A DNA stretch of 7,064 nucleotides from Streptomyces sp. NRRL WC-3549 (GCF_000721935.1 NZ_KL585424.1:24929-31992); one strand, 5' to 3'. Positions 1-6,017 are shown, numbered from the stretch's first letter. Numbers and translations are program-made. The notes: generated by a model not told the origin, from the letters alone.

Positions 1-156
1 AGCTGGCCGACTGAGCGCGAGGCCCGACTCGATGCTTTCCGATGGCTCCACCGCTACAACATCCGCCGCCGACATTCCCGCCTCGGACAACGATCACCGA
101 TCGCCTTCGAGAACGCCCTTCAACACACACCAACTACGCTGACACAAGCCGCATAA
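1..156 (+). CDS. IS3-family transposase, C-terminal end (partial)
   Basis: The frame is open from the left edge to a TAA at 154-156 and gives 51 residues. It contains RWLHRYN followed by RRRHSRLGQRSPIAFE, the standard C-terminal signature of the integrase-core (rve, DDE) transposases of IS3-type elements: a Trp/Tyr-Asn, an Arg-rich His-Ser, then Leu-Gly and Ser-Pro. The catalytic Asp-Asp-Glu residues would lie to the left, outside the window. The enzyme catalyses excision and insertion of its own element. The reading frame is intact to its natural stop, so this end shows no sign of decay. IS481-type transposases share the fold, but their end is usually a YN..RPH form, so IS3 is the better fit. 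The family call is firm; completeness of the element cannot be judged. Confidence 0.88.
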   Translation, partial: SWPTEREARLDAFRWLHRYNIRRRHSRLGQRSPIAFENALQHTPTTLTQAA

Positions 157-185
157 CCTGTGTCCAGGATTCGGGGTCAAGGCCC
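1..185 (+). mobile_element. Right end of an IS3-type insertion sequence
   Basis: The transposase end (stop at 154-156) is followed at once by a stretch at about 157-185, read as CTGTGTCCAGGATTCGGGG and then TCAAGGCCC. This position and composition fit the right terminal inverted repeat of an IS3-type element. The left end is outside the window, so the repeat pair and the 3-bp target duplication usual for IS3 cannot be checked. The boundary is placed at 185 because beyond it the minus strand resumes a sensible protein reading (the broken gene starting at 296). The true edge may be anywhere from about 180 to 192. Confidence 0.65.
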
Positions 186-296
186 GTTGCCCAACATGAC
201 ACATGCGTGATTGGCCCCTGGGTCGGCGCAGACGGTCCCGGTCCACCCCGTGTCGTGCCATGGGATCCGCACCGACAGGTGCTGTACATAGGCCAT
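186..296 (-). pseudogene. 5' end of a gene cut off by the IS element (helicase/ATPase-like N-terminus)
   Basis: An ATG at 294-296 has a strong ribosome binding site, GGGGAGA (minus strand, 303-309), six bases upstream. It opens a frame reading MAYVQHLSVRIPWHDTGW, then TGTVC, and later NHACVML, before running into the IS end and a stop at 177-179. From memory, the pattern 'WHD..W.G.vC..P..N..C' marks the N-terminus of large bacterial and actinobacterial proteins annotated as helicases or ATPases; this could not be searched, so the family name is tentative. Only about 37 native codons survive next to a normal start signal, which argues for a functional gene interrupted by the insertion rather than a chance frame. 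The rest of the gene should lie to the left of the IS. Whether it belonged to the same operon as the genes above it is unclear, since a 297-nt gap separates them. Confidence 0.55.
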
Positions 297-302
297 CGCT
301 CG

Positions 303-309
303 TCTCCCC
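303..309 (-). promoter_or_regulatory. Ribosome binding site of the IS-interrupted gene
   Basis: GGGGAGA on the minus strand lies six bases before the ATG at 294-296. It is the main reason to believe that this start is real although only a short stub of the gene is left. Confidence 0.55.
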
Positions 310-492
310 GATAACGCGCGTTCATCTGTGATGATGCTCAGCCTAGACATCAGCACAGACAAGTCACCGCACAGATAGCGAGAGGCGGCATACGCCCACG
401 CCTGACTGTGCGCCCGAAGCAGACGCGCACGAACTGACGTATGGCGATCCGAAAAGGGGCACTCGATGGATCGGACCTGTACTGCCCGCTCG

Positions 493-511
493 GGCGCTCG
501 GAACGAGCGCC
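493..511 (-). terminator. Perfect 8-bp hairpin downstream of the operon
   Basis: The arms GGCGCTCG (493-500) and CGAGCGCC (504-511) are exact complements around a 3-base loop. The hairpin lies about 80 nt past the stop of the 72-aa gene, between it and the next minus-strand start at 296. No T-run follows on either strand, but high-GC actinomycetes often terminate at GC-rich hairpins without one. It could equally be an incidental palindrome. Confidence 0.3.
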
Positions 512-593
512 TCTGCCTCCGAGGACAGAAGATCCGCCTTATCACGCTGTGTCCGCGGGACCGGGGAAGGGCGCACACCCTTGCCCGCCTCCC

Positions 594-812
594 TTATGCC
601 GTGGTGGTCGGCTTGTCCGCGGAGTCCTCCGCCGAAGAGCGAGGGCTGTTGTGTCCGGCCGCTCGGAACCCGGCCTCGTCCGGGTGGAGCTGGACCCGGG
701 CCGAGCGCCAGGCGGCGTCGAACGACACGGTGCCATCGCTGGCTCGGGCAAGGCGCCAGGCCTGCCAGCTGGTCCGCGGTGCCAGCACCGCGCGTAAGAG
801 GGGCAGCTTCAT
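594..812 (-). CDS. Small hypothetical protein, 72 aa, last gene of the operon
   Basis: The ATG at 810-812 is preceded by GGAGA (minus strand, 821-825) with eight-base spacing and lies 20 nt past the stop of the 244-aa gene; the frame ends with TAA at 594-596. The product starts MKLPLLRAVLAPRTSWQAWR, continues through FDAAWRSARVQLHPDEAGFR, and has a Ser/Thr/Asp-rich hydrophilic tail. Codon third positions are strongly G/C, as in the neighbours, which separates it from the many chance frames in this stretch. Codon 6 is TTA (795-797), a rare leucine codon in Streptomyces read by the bldA tRNA, so translation may be tied to late growth. The protein has no signal peptide and no clear membrane segment. 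I do not recognise the family. Its tight spacing suggests it is made together with the ATPase and the 244-aa protein, perhaps as a small partner. A frame extension to a TTG at 836 exists but lacks a good binding site. Confidence 0.55.
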   Translation of the reverse strand: MKLPLLRAVLAPRTSWQAWRLARASDGTVSFDAAWRSARVQLHPDEAGFRAAGHNSPRSSAEDSADKPTTTA

Positions 813-832
813 CAGCACTGTCTCCGTATGCC

Positions 833-1567
833 TCAAGAGCCGGAATTCTCAGAGGAGGGTGTCGCCGGGACAGGGACCTGGGCAGCCAGGTCCGGTTCTC
901 CGAAGTCGTGGAACAGCGAGCGCAGCGTGACCAGCAGCGCATCGGCATCAGCTTCGGAGAGGCGGTCGACAAAGGTGTGGACGAGCTGCGCGATCACTAC
1001 CCACCGTGACTGCGGGCTCCACCGCTGGATCTCCTGCACCACCCCGTCCACGTCCAGCCCGGGCGGCAGCACACCCAGACGGGCCGAGTTCTCGAGCATC
1101 AGATAGATCCGGGCCGAGGCGGGGGAGTGGAGGATTTCCTCGTGCATGAACTGCATACGGGCCTGTACCTGGCGGCGGGCCAGCGCGTCGAGTTCCAGCT
1201 CCCGGCGCGCCTGGGTGATCTGCTCCGCGTATGTGCGGACCTCTACCGCGACCGACACGTTCACGCAGGCCCAGCTGACCTCGAGTTCGTCTGTCCGCAG
1301 GGGCAGCGAGTGTGCAAGCAGACGGTTGATTTCCTGTTCTGCGGCAGCCGGCCGTAGCACCGTGGGCCGTGCTGCTGCCCGTTCGGTCAGCTGCCGAACG
1401 GTGCGGCTGGCTTCACCGGAGGGAAGACGGGACGCGGGCGTTGAGCGAGGGGCCTGCCACTCGGTGCGAAAGGCCACGGTGAAGTCCAGCCCCGGCTGAG
1501 AGCTGGTCACCTGGTCCTCGAACAGTTCCGGCTGTTGGTTGCGCAATCCCCACCTCAGCCAGTTCAT
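833..1567 (-). CDS. Hypothetical protein, 244 aa, translationally coupled to the ATPase
   Basis: The ATG (1565-1567) overlaps the TGA of the ATPase gene as ATGA, and an AGGTGG (minus strand, 1577-1582) lies nine bases upstream. The frame is open further upstream to 1708, but that part only shadows the ATPase. The product begins MNWLRWGLRNQQPELFED. Visible parts: a beta-type segment LDFTVAFRTEW (28-38); a Pro/Ser/Arg-rich linker (39-75); a second beta-type segment EVSWACVNVSVAVEVR (96-111) running into a charged helix, likely coiled coil, with many Arg, Glu and Gln (112-145); a helical C-terminal region; and a Pro/Ser tail (232-244). Two beta segments followed by a long Arg/Glu helix recall SPFH/band-7-type proteins of Streptomyces, but there is no N-terminal membrane anchor, so this is only a suggestion. 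Coupling to the ATPase implies production in fixed proportion and probably a shared complex. Confidence 0.8.
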   Translation of the reverse strand: MNWLRWGLRNQQPELFEDQVTSSQPGLDFTVAFRTEWQAPRSTPASRLPSGEASRTVRQLTERAAARPTVLRPAAAEQEINRLLAHSLPLRTDELEVSWACVNVSVAVEVRTYAEQITQARRELELDALARRQVQARMQFMHEEILHSPASARIYLMLENSARLGVLPPGLDVDGVVQEIQRWSPQSRWVVIAQLVHTFVDRLSEADADALLVTLRSLFHDFGEPDLAAQVPVPATPSSENSGS

Positions 1568-3858
1568 GGTATTGGCCCACCTGTACCGGCACGCACGGGC
1601 CGGTACAGGGCGACCGAACGGCTGCGGTCGTGATCCAGGAGATCGACCAGCTCGTGACGCAGTCGAACCCGCTCGGGATCGGCATCGACGGCAGGGACGG
1701 GCTGCCACAGGTACAGAAGGTCACGCAGCCGGTGGCGGGGATGACTGCCGCCTGCCCGCCCCACGGTGTCCACCGCGCCGCGCAGCACGTTGAACGCGAC
1801 CGGCCGCCGATCCGGATACTCCACGGCGGCGTCCATCCACAGACCGACCGCCCGCGCGCTCTCATCGGCCAACGAGCGCGAGTCCAGCAGTGTGCGCCAC
1901 CCCGAAATCAAGTCCGTCAGAGGGAAGTCCGGCTGGTCCGGACCGGTGCTCAGCAGCACCGGCAGGCAGGGGTCCTCCTGCGAGAGCAGTGTGGCCAGCG
2001 CCAGGAAGGAACGACGGCCGGCCTCGGTCCGTGACGGGTCTGCTGAGCACCACTCCACCACTGAGCTGAACAGCGTCGGACGGGCCGAGGCGTCCGCCCA
2101 CAGGTTGCGGACCGCCTTGTACAACGAGGCTTGCACGTCATCGTGGACTGTCTCTGCGGCATGGCGAAGCCGCCGCAGTGCCTTGCCGGTGTGGCGGCGG
2201 CCGAACTCGCCGGCGCAGACTTCCACGGAAAGTTTCTGCAGCGCTGCCCTGTCCGCGCCGGCGTTCTTCGACCAGCGCAGCAACACGGTATGCACGAAAC
2301 GGCCCATGGTCGGATGAAGTGCCGCTGCGGAGATGAGGTCGACAGCTGCTTCCCACAGTGCGTCGTCGTCGCGCCACGCGATGACGACCTCCTCCAAGGG
2401 GTTGGCCTTGCCGTGCCGCACAGCCCACCGCACGGCGAACGTTCCGACCCGGTTGGCGAGCAGGAGGCGGTCCTGCGGTGTGAACGTCTCCAGAAACTTC
2501 GCTGTCTTGGCCATCGGGGCCTTCGCCATCCAGGCGAGAAAATCCTTGCGCGCCATGGGCCGGTCGACCCAGAAGTAGTTGAGTACTGCGTCGTCCCAGC
2601 CGGGTTTGGAGAACTGGACCGTGTCGTCCCCGGCCAGCTCCGCATCGATCGAGTCGACCATCTCGATGACGCCGGGCGAGCCCTGTCCTTCCAGAGTCAC
2701 CGCCTCCGCCTTGTTGAGGTGCTCGGACAGCTCCGCGGTCTGTGCGTATACATGCGCTACGGGCGCGTTCTTGAACATGGCCGCTACGAGAAGGAAGTTC
2801 CGCTGGAAGCTGGTCCTGCCCTCCTTGCTGTGCCACTGCAGCAGGCTGGAGCGCCAGTTGTTGCGGGCTGCGACGACGTCCAGGACCTGCTGGGCGAATG
2901 CATCGGTGATGCTCTCGCTTGTCAAGGAGACTTGGCGTGGCACCTTGATGGCGTTGAGGATCAGGCTGACGACCTGCAGGACATCGGCGGGAGGCTGGTT
3001 GCGCAGAAGGCATGTGATCCGGTCGTCCTGCACCCACCTGGAGGCGTCCAGCTCAGGTGCCTCGGCGCGAAGCCATGCAGCGGCGATTTCTGTGGGATCA
3101 GGCCGTCCCAGCACGGGCACGACGCCGGGTGGTGCACCCAGGCAGATCCTCGCCCACTGCTGTGGTGTCGTGAGAACGACCAGACGCGAGTTCCGCTTGG
3201 CCAAGGTGTACTGAATCCTGCCCAGAACCGCACCGAAGTCATCTGCGACCGTGAACTTCTCCTCATCCGCGGGCAGTTCCAGCAAGTACGCAACGTTCTC
3301 TTCCAGCGGCAGCCGGCGTACCGGGAACCGCCTTCCGCCTCCGAAACTCAGTGGTCCGACCCTTGCTCCCGTGCGCTGACGCAGATCAGCGAGCAGTGCC
3401 TGTGCCGTGAACGACCGTCCCGCACCGGGCTCACGCTGGAGCACGACAACCGATCCCGGCTCCATGAGCTGCTTCAAAGCCGCCGCGTAGCCCTCAGGCG
3501 GTGCGAACACCGCCTGAACCGTGTCCAGATAGGCATCAGGCAGCTCGGAGTGCTCCAGCATCTGCTCCAGGACCGCTGTCAGCTTCACCCCGGTCATCTC
3601 ACCGAAGTTGAACAGGGCCTCCTGCCGGAGATCCGCAACTGCTCTGGCCCGAGCCAGCGCCTGCTTCACACCAGGGCCAAGGCCCCTGACCGCATCGATG
3701 TCCTCCGGCGAAAGACCCGGATAGGCCGCCGGGCCTGAAACCGAATCATTGCCGCTGGTCAAACCTGTCCGCCGCACTTCGTTTACATGATTGTCCGTAC
3801 CAGAAGGTGCGCGGGACAATGGCATGGGTAAGCCTTCTCCGGGCTCAGTTAAAGGCAT
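1564..3858 (-). CDS. Large P-loop ATPase-like protein with atypical Walker A and helical C-terminal half
   Basis: This frame gives 764 residues from an ATG at 3858 (GGAGAG, five bases upstream) or 753 from an ATG at 3825 (GGAGAAGG, seven bases upstream). The inner start avoids two TTA codons at positions 3 and 10 and may be the better choice. Residues 1-45 are low in complexity; 46-125 form a helical N-terminal domain. VVVLQREPGAGRSFTA (137-152) is a Walker A-type loop after a hydrophobic strand, but Arg stands at the first Gly and Arg replaces the invariant Lys. VAYLLELPADEE (189-200) is a possible Walker B, and SRLVVLTTPQQW (224-235) fits a sensor-1 strand. A winged-helix-like region may follow near 345-385; from about 390 to the end the protein is helical and repeat-like. 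This layout resembles STAND-type signalling NTPases, possibly with weak or lost hydrolysis. I do not recognise a named family. It is 54 nt downstream of the 180-aa gene and coupled to the 244-aa gene, so it is probably the operon's central component. Confidence 0.85.
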   Translation of the reverse strand: MPLTEPGEGLPMPLSRAPSGTDNHVNEVRRTGLTSGNDSVSGPAAYPGLSPEDIDAVRGLGPGVKQALARARAVADLRQEALFNFGEMTGVKLTAVLEQMLEHSELPDAYLDTVQAVFAPPEGYAAALKQLMEPGSVVVLQREPGAGRSFTAQALLADLRQRTGARVGPLSFGGGRRFPVRRLPLEENVAYLLELPADEEKFTVADDFGAVLGRIQYTLAKRNSRLVVLTTPQQWARICLGAPPGVVPVLGRPDPTEIAAAWLRAEAPELDASRWVQDDRITCLLRNQPPADVLQVVSLILNAIKVPRQVSLTSESITDAFAQQVLDVVAARNNWRSSLLQWHSKEGRTSFQRNFLLVAAMFKNAPVAHVYAQTAELSEHLNKAEAVTLEGQGSPGVIEMVDSIDAELAGDDTVQFSKPGWDDAVLNYFWVDRPMARKDFLAWMAKAPMAKTAKFLETFTPQDRLLLANRVGTFAVRWAVRHGKANPLEEVVIAWRDDDALWEAAVDLISAAALHPTMGRFVHTVLLRWSKNAGADRAALQKLSVEVCAGEFGRRHTGKALRRLRHAAETVHDDVQASLYKAVRNLWADASARPTLFSSVVEWCSADPSRTEAGRRSFLALATLLSQEDPCLPVLLSTGPDQPDFPLTDLISGWRTLLDSRSLADESARAVGLWMDAAVEYPDRRPVAFNVLRGAVDTVGRAGGSHPRHRLRDLLYLWQPVPAVDADPERVRLRHELVDLLDHDRSRSVALYRPVRAGTGGPIP
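1580..1609 (-). promoter_or_regulatory. 11-bp hairpin partly covering the ribosome binding site of the 244-aa gene
   Basis: CCTGTACCGGC (1580-1590) and GCCGGTACAGG (1599-1609) are perfect complements around an 8-base loop. In the minus-strand mRNA the hairpin forms from the last ATPase codons, and the first three bases of the likely Shine-Dalgarno AGGTGG (1577-1582) are paired in its second arm. The downstream ATG at 1567 overlaps the ATPase stop. A ribosome finishing the ATPase would open the hairpin and free the site, the usual layout of strict translational coupling. The structure is visible in the sequence; its function is inferred. Confidence 0.5.
3833..3840 (-). promoter_or_regulatory. 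Ribosome binding site for the inner ATPase start (3825)
   Basis: GGAGAAGG on the minus strand lies seven bases before the ATG at 3823-3825. The outer ATG at 3858 has its own site, GGAGAG (3864-3869), five bases away. Both look usable. The choice decides whether two TTA codons (3850-3852 and 3829-3831) are part of the gene. Confidence 0.45.
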
Positions 3859-3912
3859 AAAGACTCTCCGTCAGAGCGCCTTGCGGTGGATGCGGAATTC
3901 CTGTAGGGAACG

Positions 3913-4455
3913 TCAGCTGATTTCGTCGATTTCAGCTCCGACGATCTCCGCACCCTCGTGGACGGTGCCCGCCCTCTGCCGCACGCTGACATCGGCCGAA
4001 GCGGCGACACGGCGTACCTTCAGAGCCGCAGCCCGGCCGTGAACGTCGTCGAGGACCTGCTCGATCCGGACCCCGCTGGCCGGCCGGTTCTCCCCGGTGA
4101 ACGTCAGCCGCTGCCCTTCGACCTCCTCCAGAACGGCACGCAGCCCGCCAAGACTGCGACGCAGCCGTTCATCATCCGCCCTGATCAAGTCCCTGTGATC
4201 GTCATAGACGCCCAGGACTTCCAGCAGGGACTCGATTCGCTGCACACGTTCCGGTGTCAGAGCCGCAGCGTCAAAGGCGGGAGGCCCCGGGATGCCGACC
4301 ACGACCGCGGGCACCGCATCCAGCTCACCTGCCGCCGTCCCTTCGCGCCGTGTGGCCCGGCGGTCCAGAACCGCACCGGCCCGTCCGTAGAGAAATCCGA
4401 AAGCCTGCGTCAGAGCCGATACTGCCAGCACGGGAAATGTGAACGCGTCACTCAA
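3913..4455 (-). CDS. Hypothetical protein, 180 aa, with N-terminal hydrophobic helix; first gene of the ATPase operon
   Basis: The start is taken as TTG at 4453-4455 because GGGGAGGGG (minus strand, 4462-4470) precedes it by six bases and codon bias becomes coding-like exactly there; the open frame to 4758 has none of that character. The product begins MSDAFTFPVLAVSALTQAFG, then FLYGRAGAVLDRR: a hydrophobic or amphipathic helix (about 4-31) ending in Arg-rich residues, which could lie on or in the membrane. A Pro/Ala/Val segment (45-62) follows, then a charged helix rich in Arg, Leu and Glu (67-113, likely coiled coil), a short beta region, and a C-terminal run of alternating Val/Ala/Gly/Glu residues (145-180) that looks like stacked beta strands and ends EIVGAEIDEIS. 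From memory, similar Phe-Thr-Phe-Pro starts occur in Streptomyces hypothetical proteins; no function is known to me. It lies 54 nt ahead of the ATPase gene. Confidence 0.7.
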   Translation of the reverse strand: MSDAFTFPVLAVSALTQAFGFLYGRAGAVLDRRATRREGTAAGELDAVPAVVVGIPGPPAFDAAALTPERVQRIESLLEVLGVYDDHRDLIRADDERLRRSLGGLRAVLEEVEGQRLTFTGENRPASGVRIEQVLDDVHGRAAALKVRRVAASADVSVRQRAGTVHEGAEIVGAEIDEIS

Positions 4456-4876
4456 ATCAAGCCCCTCCCCTGGAGCACACCGAAATACCCCCTGATGCTC
4501 ACACCACCCAGAGTCTGGCCACCGCGAAGCCACACGACACAGGAAACAGAAGGAATGACTGAAACTCCGCCGTCTCGGGAAAATCGAACCCGATACGAAC
4601 ACTGGCAAGATCAATTCTCGTGAATAGAGGGCCTGCCCAGGGCACGCGCCTATCCGGCCGCACCGTCCGGGTCCGTGGCATGACACCACAAGGGGTGCAG
4701 TCGGCAGGACGAGAGGCTGAAAAGCTCCCGCACTGCCGGCACGCCCCATTGCACGCAAGCCAAGAAGGAGCTGACCCGGTGCCTACCCGGCCAGGGCTCC
4801 CTGCTCATGAAGTACGCGGCGGGGGAGCCTCCTGGCTCACCGGTTCGCAGGCGGGCTGCCGCGGACCGGACCGGTG
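4456..4876. other. 421-nt intergenic region between the PD-(D/E)XK gene and the ATPase operon
   Basis: No frame here has convincing codon bias on either strand. The part nearest the operon (about 4540-4625) is relatively A+T-rich and holds the possible promoter at 4580-4608, plus a small stem of TCGGG and CCCGA (4575-4579, 4589-4593). An odd palindrome, TGCCC-A-GGGCA, lies at 4634-4644. About 40 nt past the nuclease stop there is a weak 5-bp hairpin (GAGCC and GGCTC, 4825-4838), too small to call a terminator with confidence. A 22-codon plus-strand frame starting at 4555 has a GAAGGA site, but nothing else supports it. Confidence 0.5.
4580..4608 (-). promoter_or_regulatory. Possible promoter for the 180-aa/ATPase operon
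   Basis: On the minus strand TTGCCA (4603-4608) matches five of six bases of the vegetative -35 box. After 17 bases comes GATTTT (4580-4585), which keeps the key A at position 2 and T at position 6 of the -10 box. The pair lies in a patch richer in A and T than its surroundings, about 125 nt upstream of the TTG start at 4455. The -10 match is poor, so the call is weak. Confidence 0.28.
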
Positions 4877-5869
4877 TCAGAGGCTGTCGAACAGCGTCTC
4901 CTGTTTGCTGCAGAGCTGGCGTGGCAGTACCAGCGACTGGACCTCATCGGGGGCTGAAAGAGCACTCCGGCACGCTTCACGCAACTCGGGAAGGGGACGG
5001 CGGGCGCCCAGAAGCCGCAGGAACTCCTGGGTGCTCCAGCCGATCAGTCTGCCCTGCCGGGCGAGGTACAGACTGACCTGACCGATCTTGAAACTGTCGT
5101 CGTAGTCGAGGAGCAGATACCCGGCGAGCTGGTAGAACTGCGGCCGACCGATTCGCTTGGGGTGGATGGTGGCCTTGCAGTCGATGAGGTTTCCCGCCGT
5201 GATGAAGTCCGCGTCGGCGCCCCCGACATGCCCGCTGCCAGCAAAGACCGGACCGCACACACGCTGGGCGGCAGGGAGCCGCAGGACTCCTTGCAGGGCT
5301 TTGGGATGGTCGGCCAGTGAGACCAGCGCGGCGATGTCACCGGCAACGTATCCGGGGACCTGATCGAGCAGCCCGTCGAGGCCGCGCGAGAGGTCTGCCT
5401 GCAGCAGAGGGCTTTTTGGGTGCAGTTGGCTGCGGAAGACCTCCTCGAACCAGCCTGCGGCGAAGCACAACCGGGCGACCTGCTCCTCGTCGGCGGGCTT
5501 CAGTAGCATGGCTCCGGGCAAGGCCGGAAGCTGCCCTTCGAGCCGTCGGAGAAGTTCCTTGCCTGCTTCAGCGACGGCCTTGCCTGCCGCGGCAGACCTG
5601 GCCTCGGCCATATCCATGGCCGTGAGCACGATGCCGGACGACAACGTCGAGCCCACAGGTGTGCCGAAGGCGATCCGCAGCCGCAGGTCGATGGCTTGAC
5701 CCAGGGTGCCGTAACTGAAAGGGCCTGGAGGCTGTGGACTGACGGTGGGTGTAGCCAGGGGGAGCTGGGAGCGGAAGTCGCCGATCAGGGACGCCACGGC
5801 AGGCAGTTCCTTGCTCAGGAACCGGGAAATGGGGGAGTGGGCCTGGGCGAGGCTGCTGGTGAGACTCAT
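4877..5869 (-). CDS. PD-(D/E)XK (RecB-like) nuclease-family protein, 330 aa
   Basis: The ATG at 5867-5869 has a GGAG about ten bases upstream; the frame ends at 4877-4879. An N-terminal stretch with SPISRFLSKELP (12-23) is followed by a mostly helical region (50-200). The nuclease core is near the C-terminus: GGADADFITAGNLIDCKAT (216-234) matches the Gly-x-x-Asp ... Asp-x-Lys pattern of the RecB/Cas4-type PD-(D/E)XK fold, with D219 or D221, D230 and K232 as likely metal and catalytic residues. QLAGY (247-251) gives the Gln-x-x-x-Tyr motif III typical of the RecB branch, followed by a beta segment ending LIGWS. A Glu pair at 142-143 may supply the upstream acidic residue. All core residues are present, so it is probably active on DNA. 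From memory this matches a family of uncharacterised actinobacterial proteins with the same 'FAGS..VGGADAD.I' signature. It faces the same way as the ATPase operon but is 421 nt away, so it may be a separate unit. Confidence 0.85.
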   Translation of the reverse strand: MSLTSSLAQAHSPISRFLSKELPAVASLIGDFRSQLPLATPTVSPQPPGPFSYGTLGQAIDLRLRIAFGTPVGSTLSSGIVLTAMDMAEARSAAAGKAVAEAGKELLRRLEGQLPALPGAMLLKPADEEQVARLCFAAGWFEEVFRSQLHPKSPLLQADLSRGLDGLLDQVPGYVAGDIAALVSLADHPKALQGVLRLPAAQRVCGPVFAGSGHVGGADADFITAGNLIDCKATIHPKRIGRPQFYQLAGYLLLDYDDSFKIGQVSLYLARQGRLIGWSTQEFLRLLGARRPLPELREACRSALSAPDEVQSLVLPRQLCSKQETLFDSL

Positions 5870-5966
5870 CCCGGAACCACTCCGTGCGAGGCGACCGGCA
5901 GGGAAGACTGAGGGATCATGAAAGGCTCGATTCTGGCTCGGTGTATGGGTGCGATGCCCGTGAGGC

Positions 5967-6017
5967 CCGCCCGTCGTGAGGATCCCGGCTTATAGAGAGG
6001 AGGGAGACGACGGGCGG
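5967..6017. promoter_or_regulatory. 11-bp inverted repeat around a TATAAG box, possible operator/promoter
   Basis: CCGCCCGTCGT (5967-5977) and ACGACGGGCGG (6007-6017) are perfect inverted repeats separated by 29 bases. The spacer holds CTATAAG on the minus strand (about 5988-5994), which could serve as a -10 box for the PD-(D/E)XK gene starting at 5869; no good -35 is seen. Two repeat arms flanking a -10-like element would suit repressor binding. Alternatively, the arms form a large-loop hairpin that ends the upstream HNH gene (stop at 6072). No T-run follows. Confidence 0.4.

Noticed and set aside
297..440. A possible promoter for the IS-interrupted gene (TAGGCT with GGTGAC upstream, minus strand).
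   Set aside because: The -10-like hexamer is acceptable, but the -35 match is poor and several equally weak alternatives exist in the same stretch.
364..972. A 202-codon minus-strand frame spanning the end of the operon.
   Set aside because: It overlaps the 244-aa and 72-aa genes in another frame, has an unnatural composition (Arg, Pro, Ser) and lacks a start signal that fits.
2131..3738. A 535-codon plus-strand open frame opposite the ATPase gene.
   Set aside because: It is antisense to the ATPase frame, has no recognisable motif and is rich in Cys, Arg, His and Gln with no domain-like pattern. Long antisense frames are common in high-GC genes with strong third-position bias.
4555..4623. 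A 22-codon plus-strand frame (MTETPPSRENRTRYEHWQ...) with a GAAGGA site.
   Set aside because: It is too short to judge, has no coding bias beyond chance and overlaps the likely promoter of the opposite operon. Kept only as a remote possibility.
3958..4623. A 221-codon plus-strand frame opposite the 180-aa gene.
   Set aside because: It is antisense to a better supported gene, which has an ideal ribosome binding site and operon spacing; the plus-strand frame has neither.
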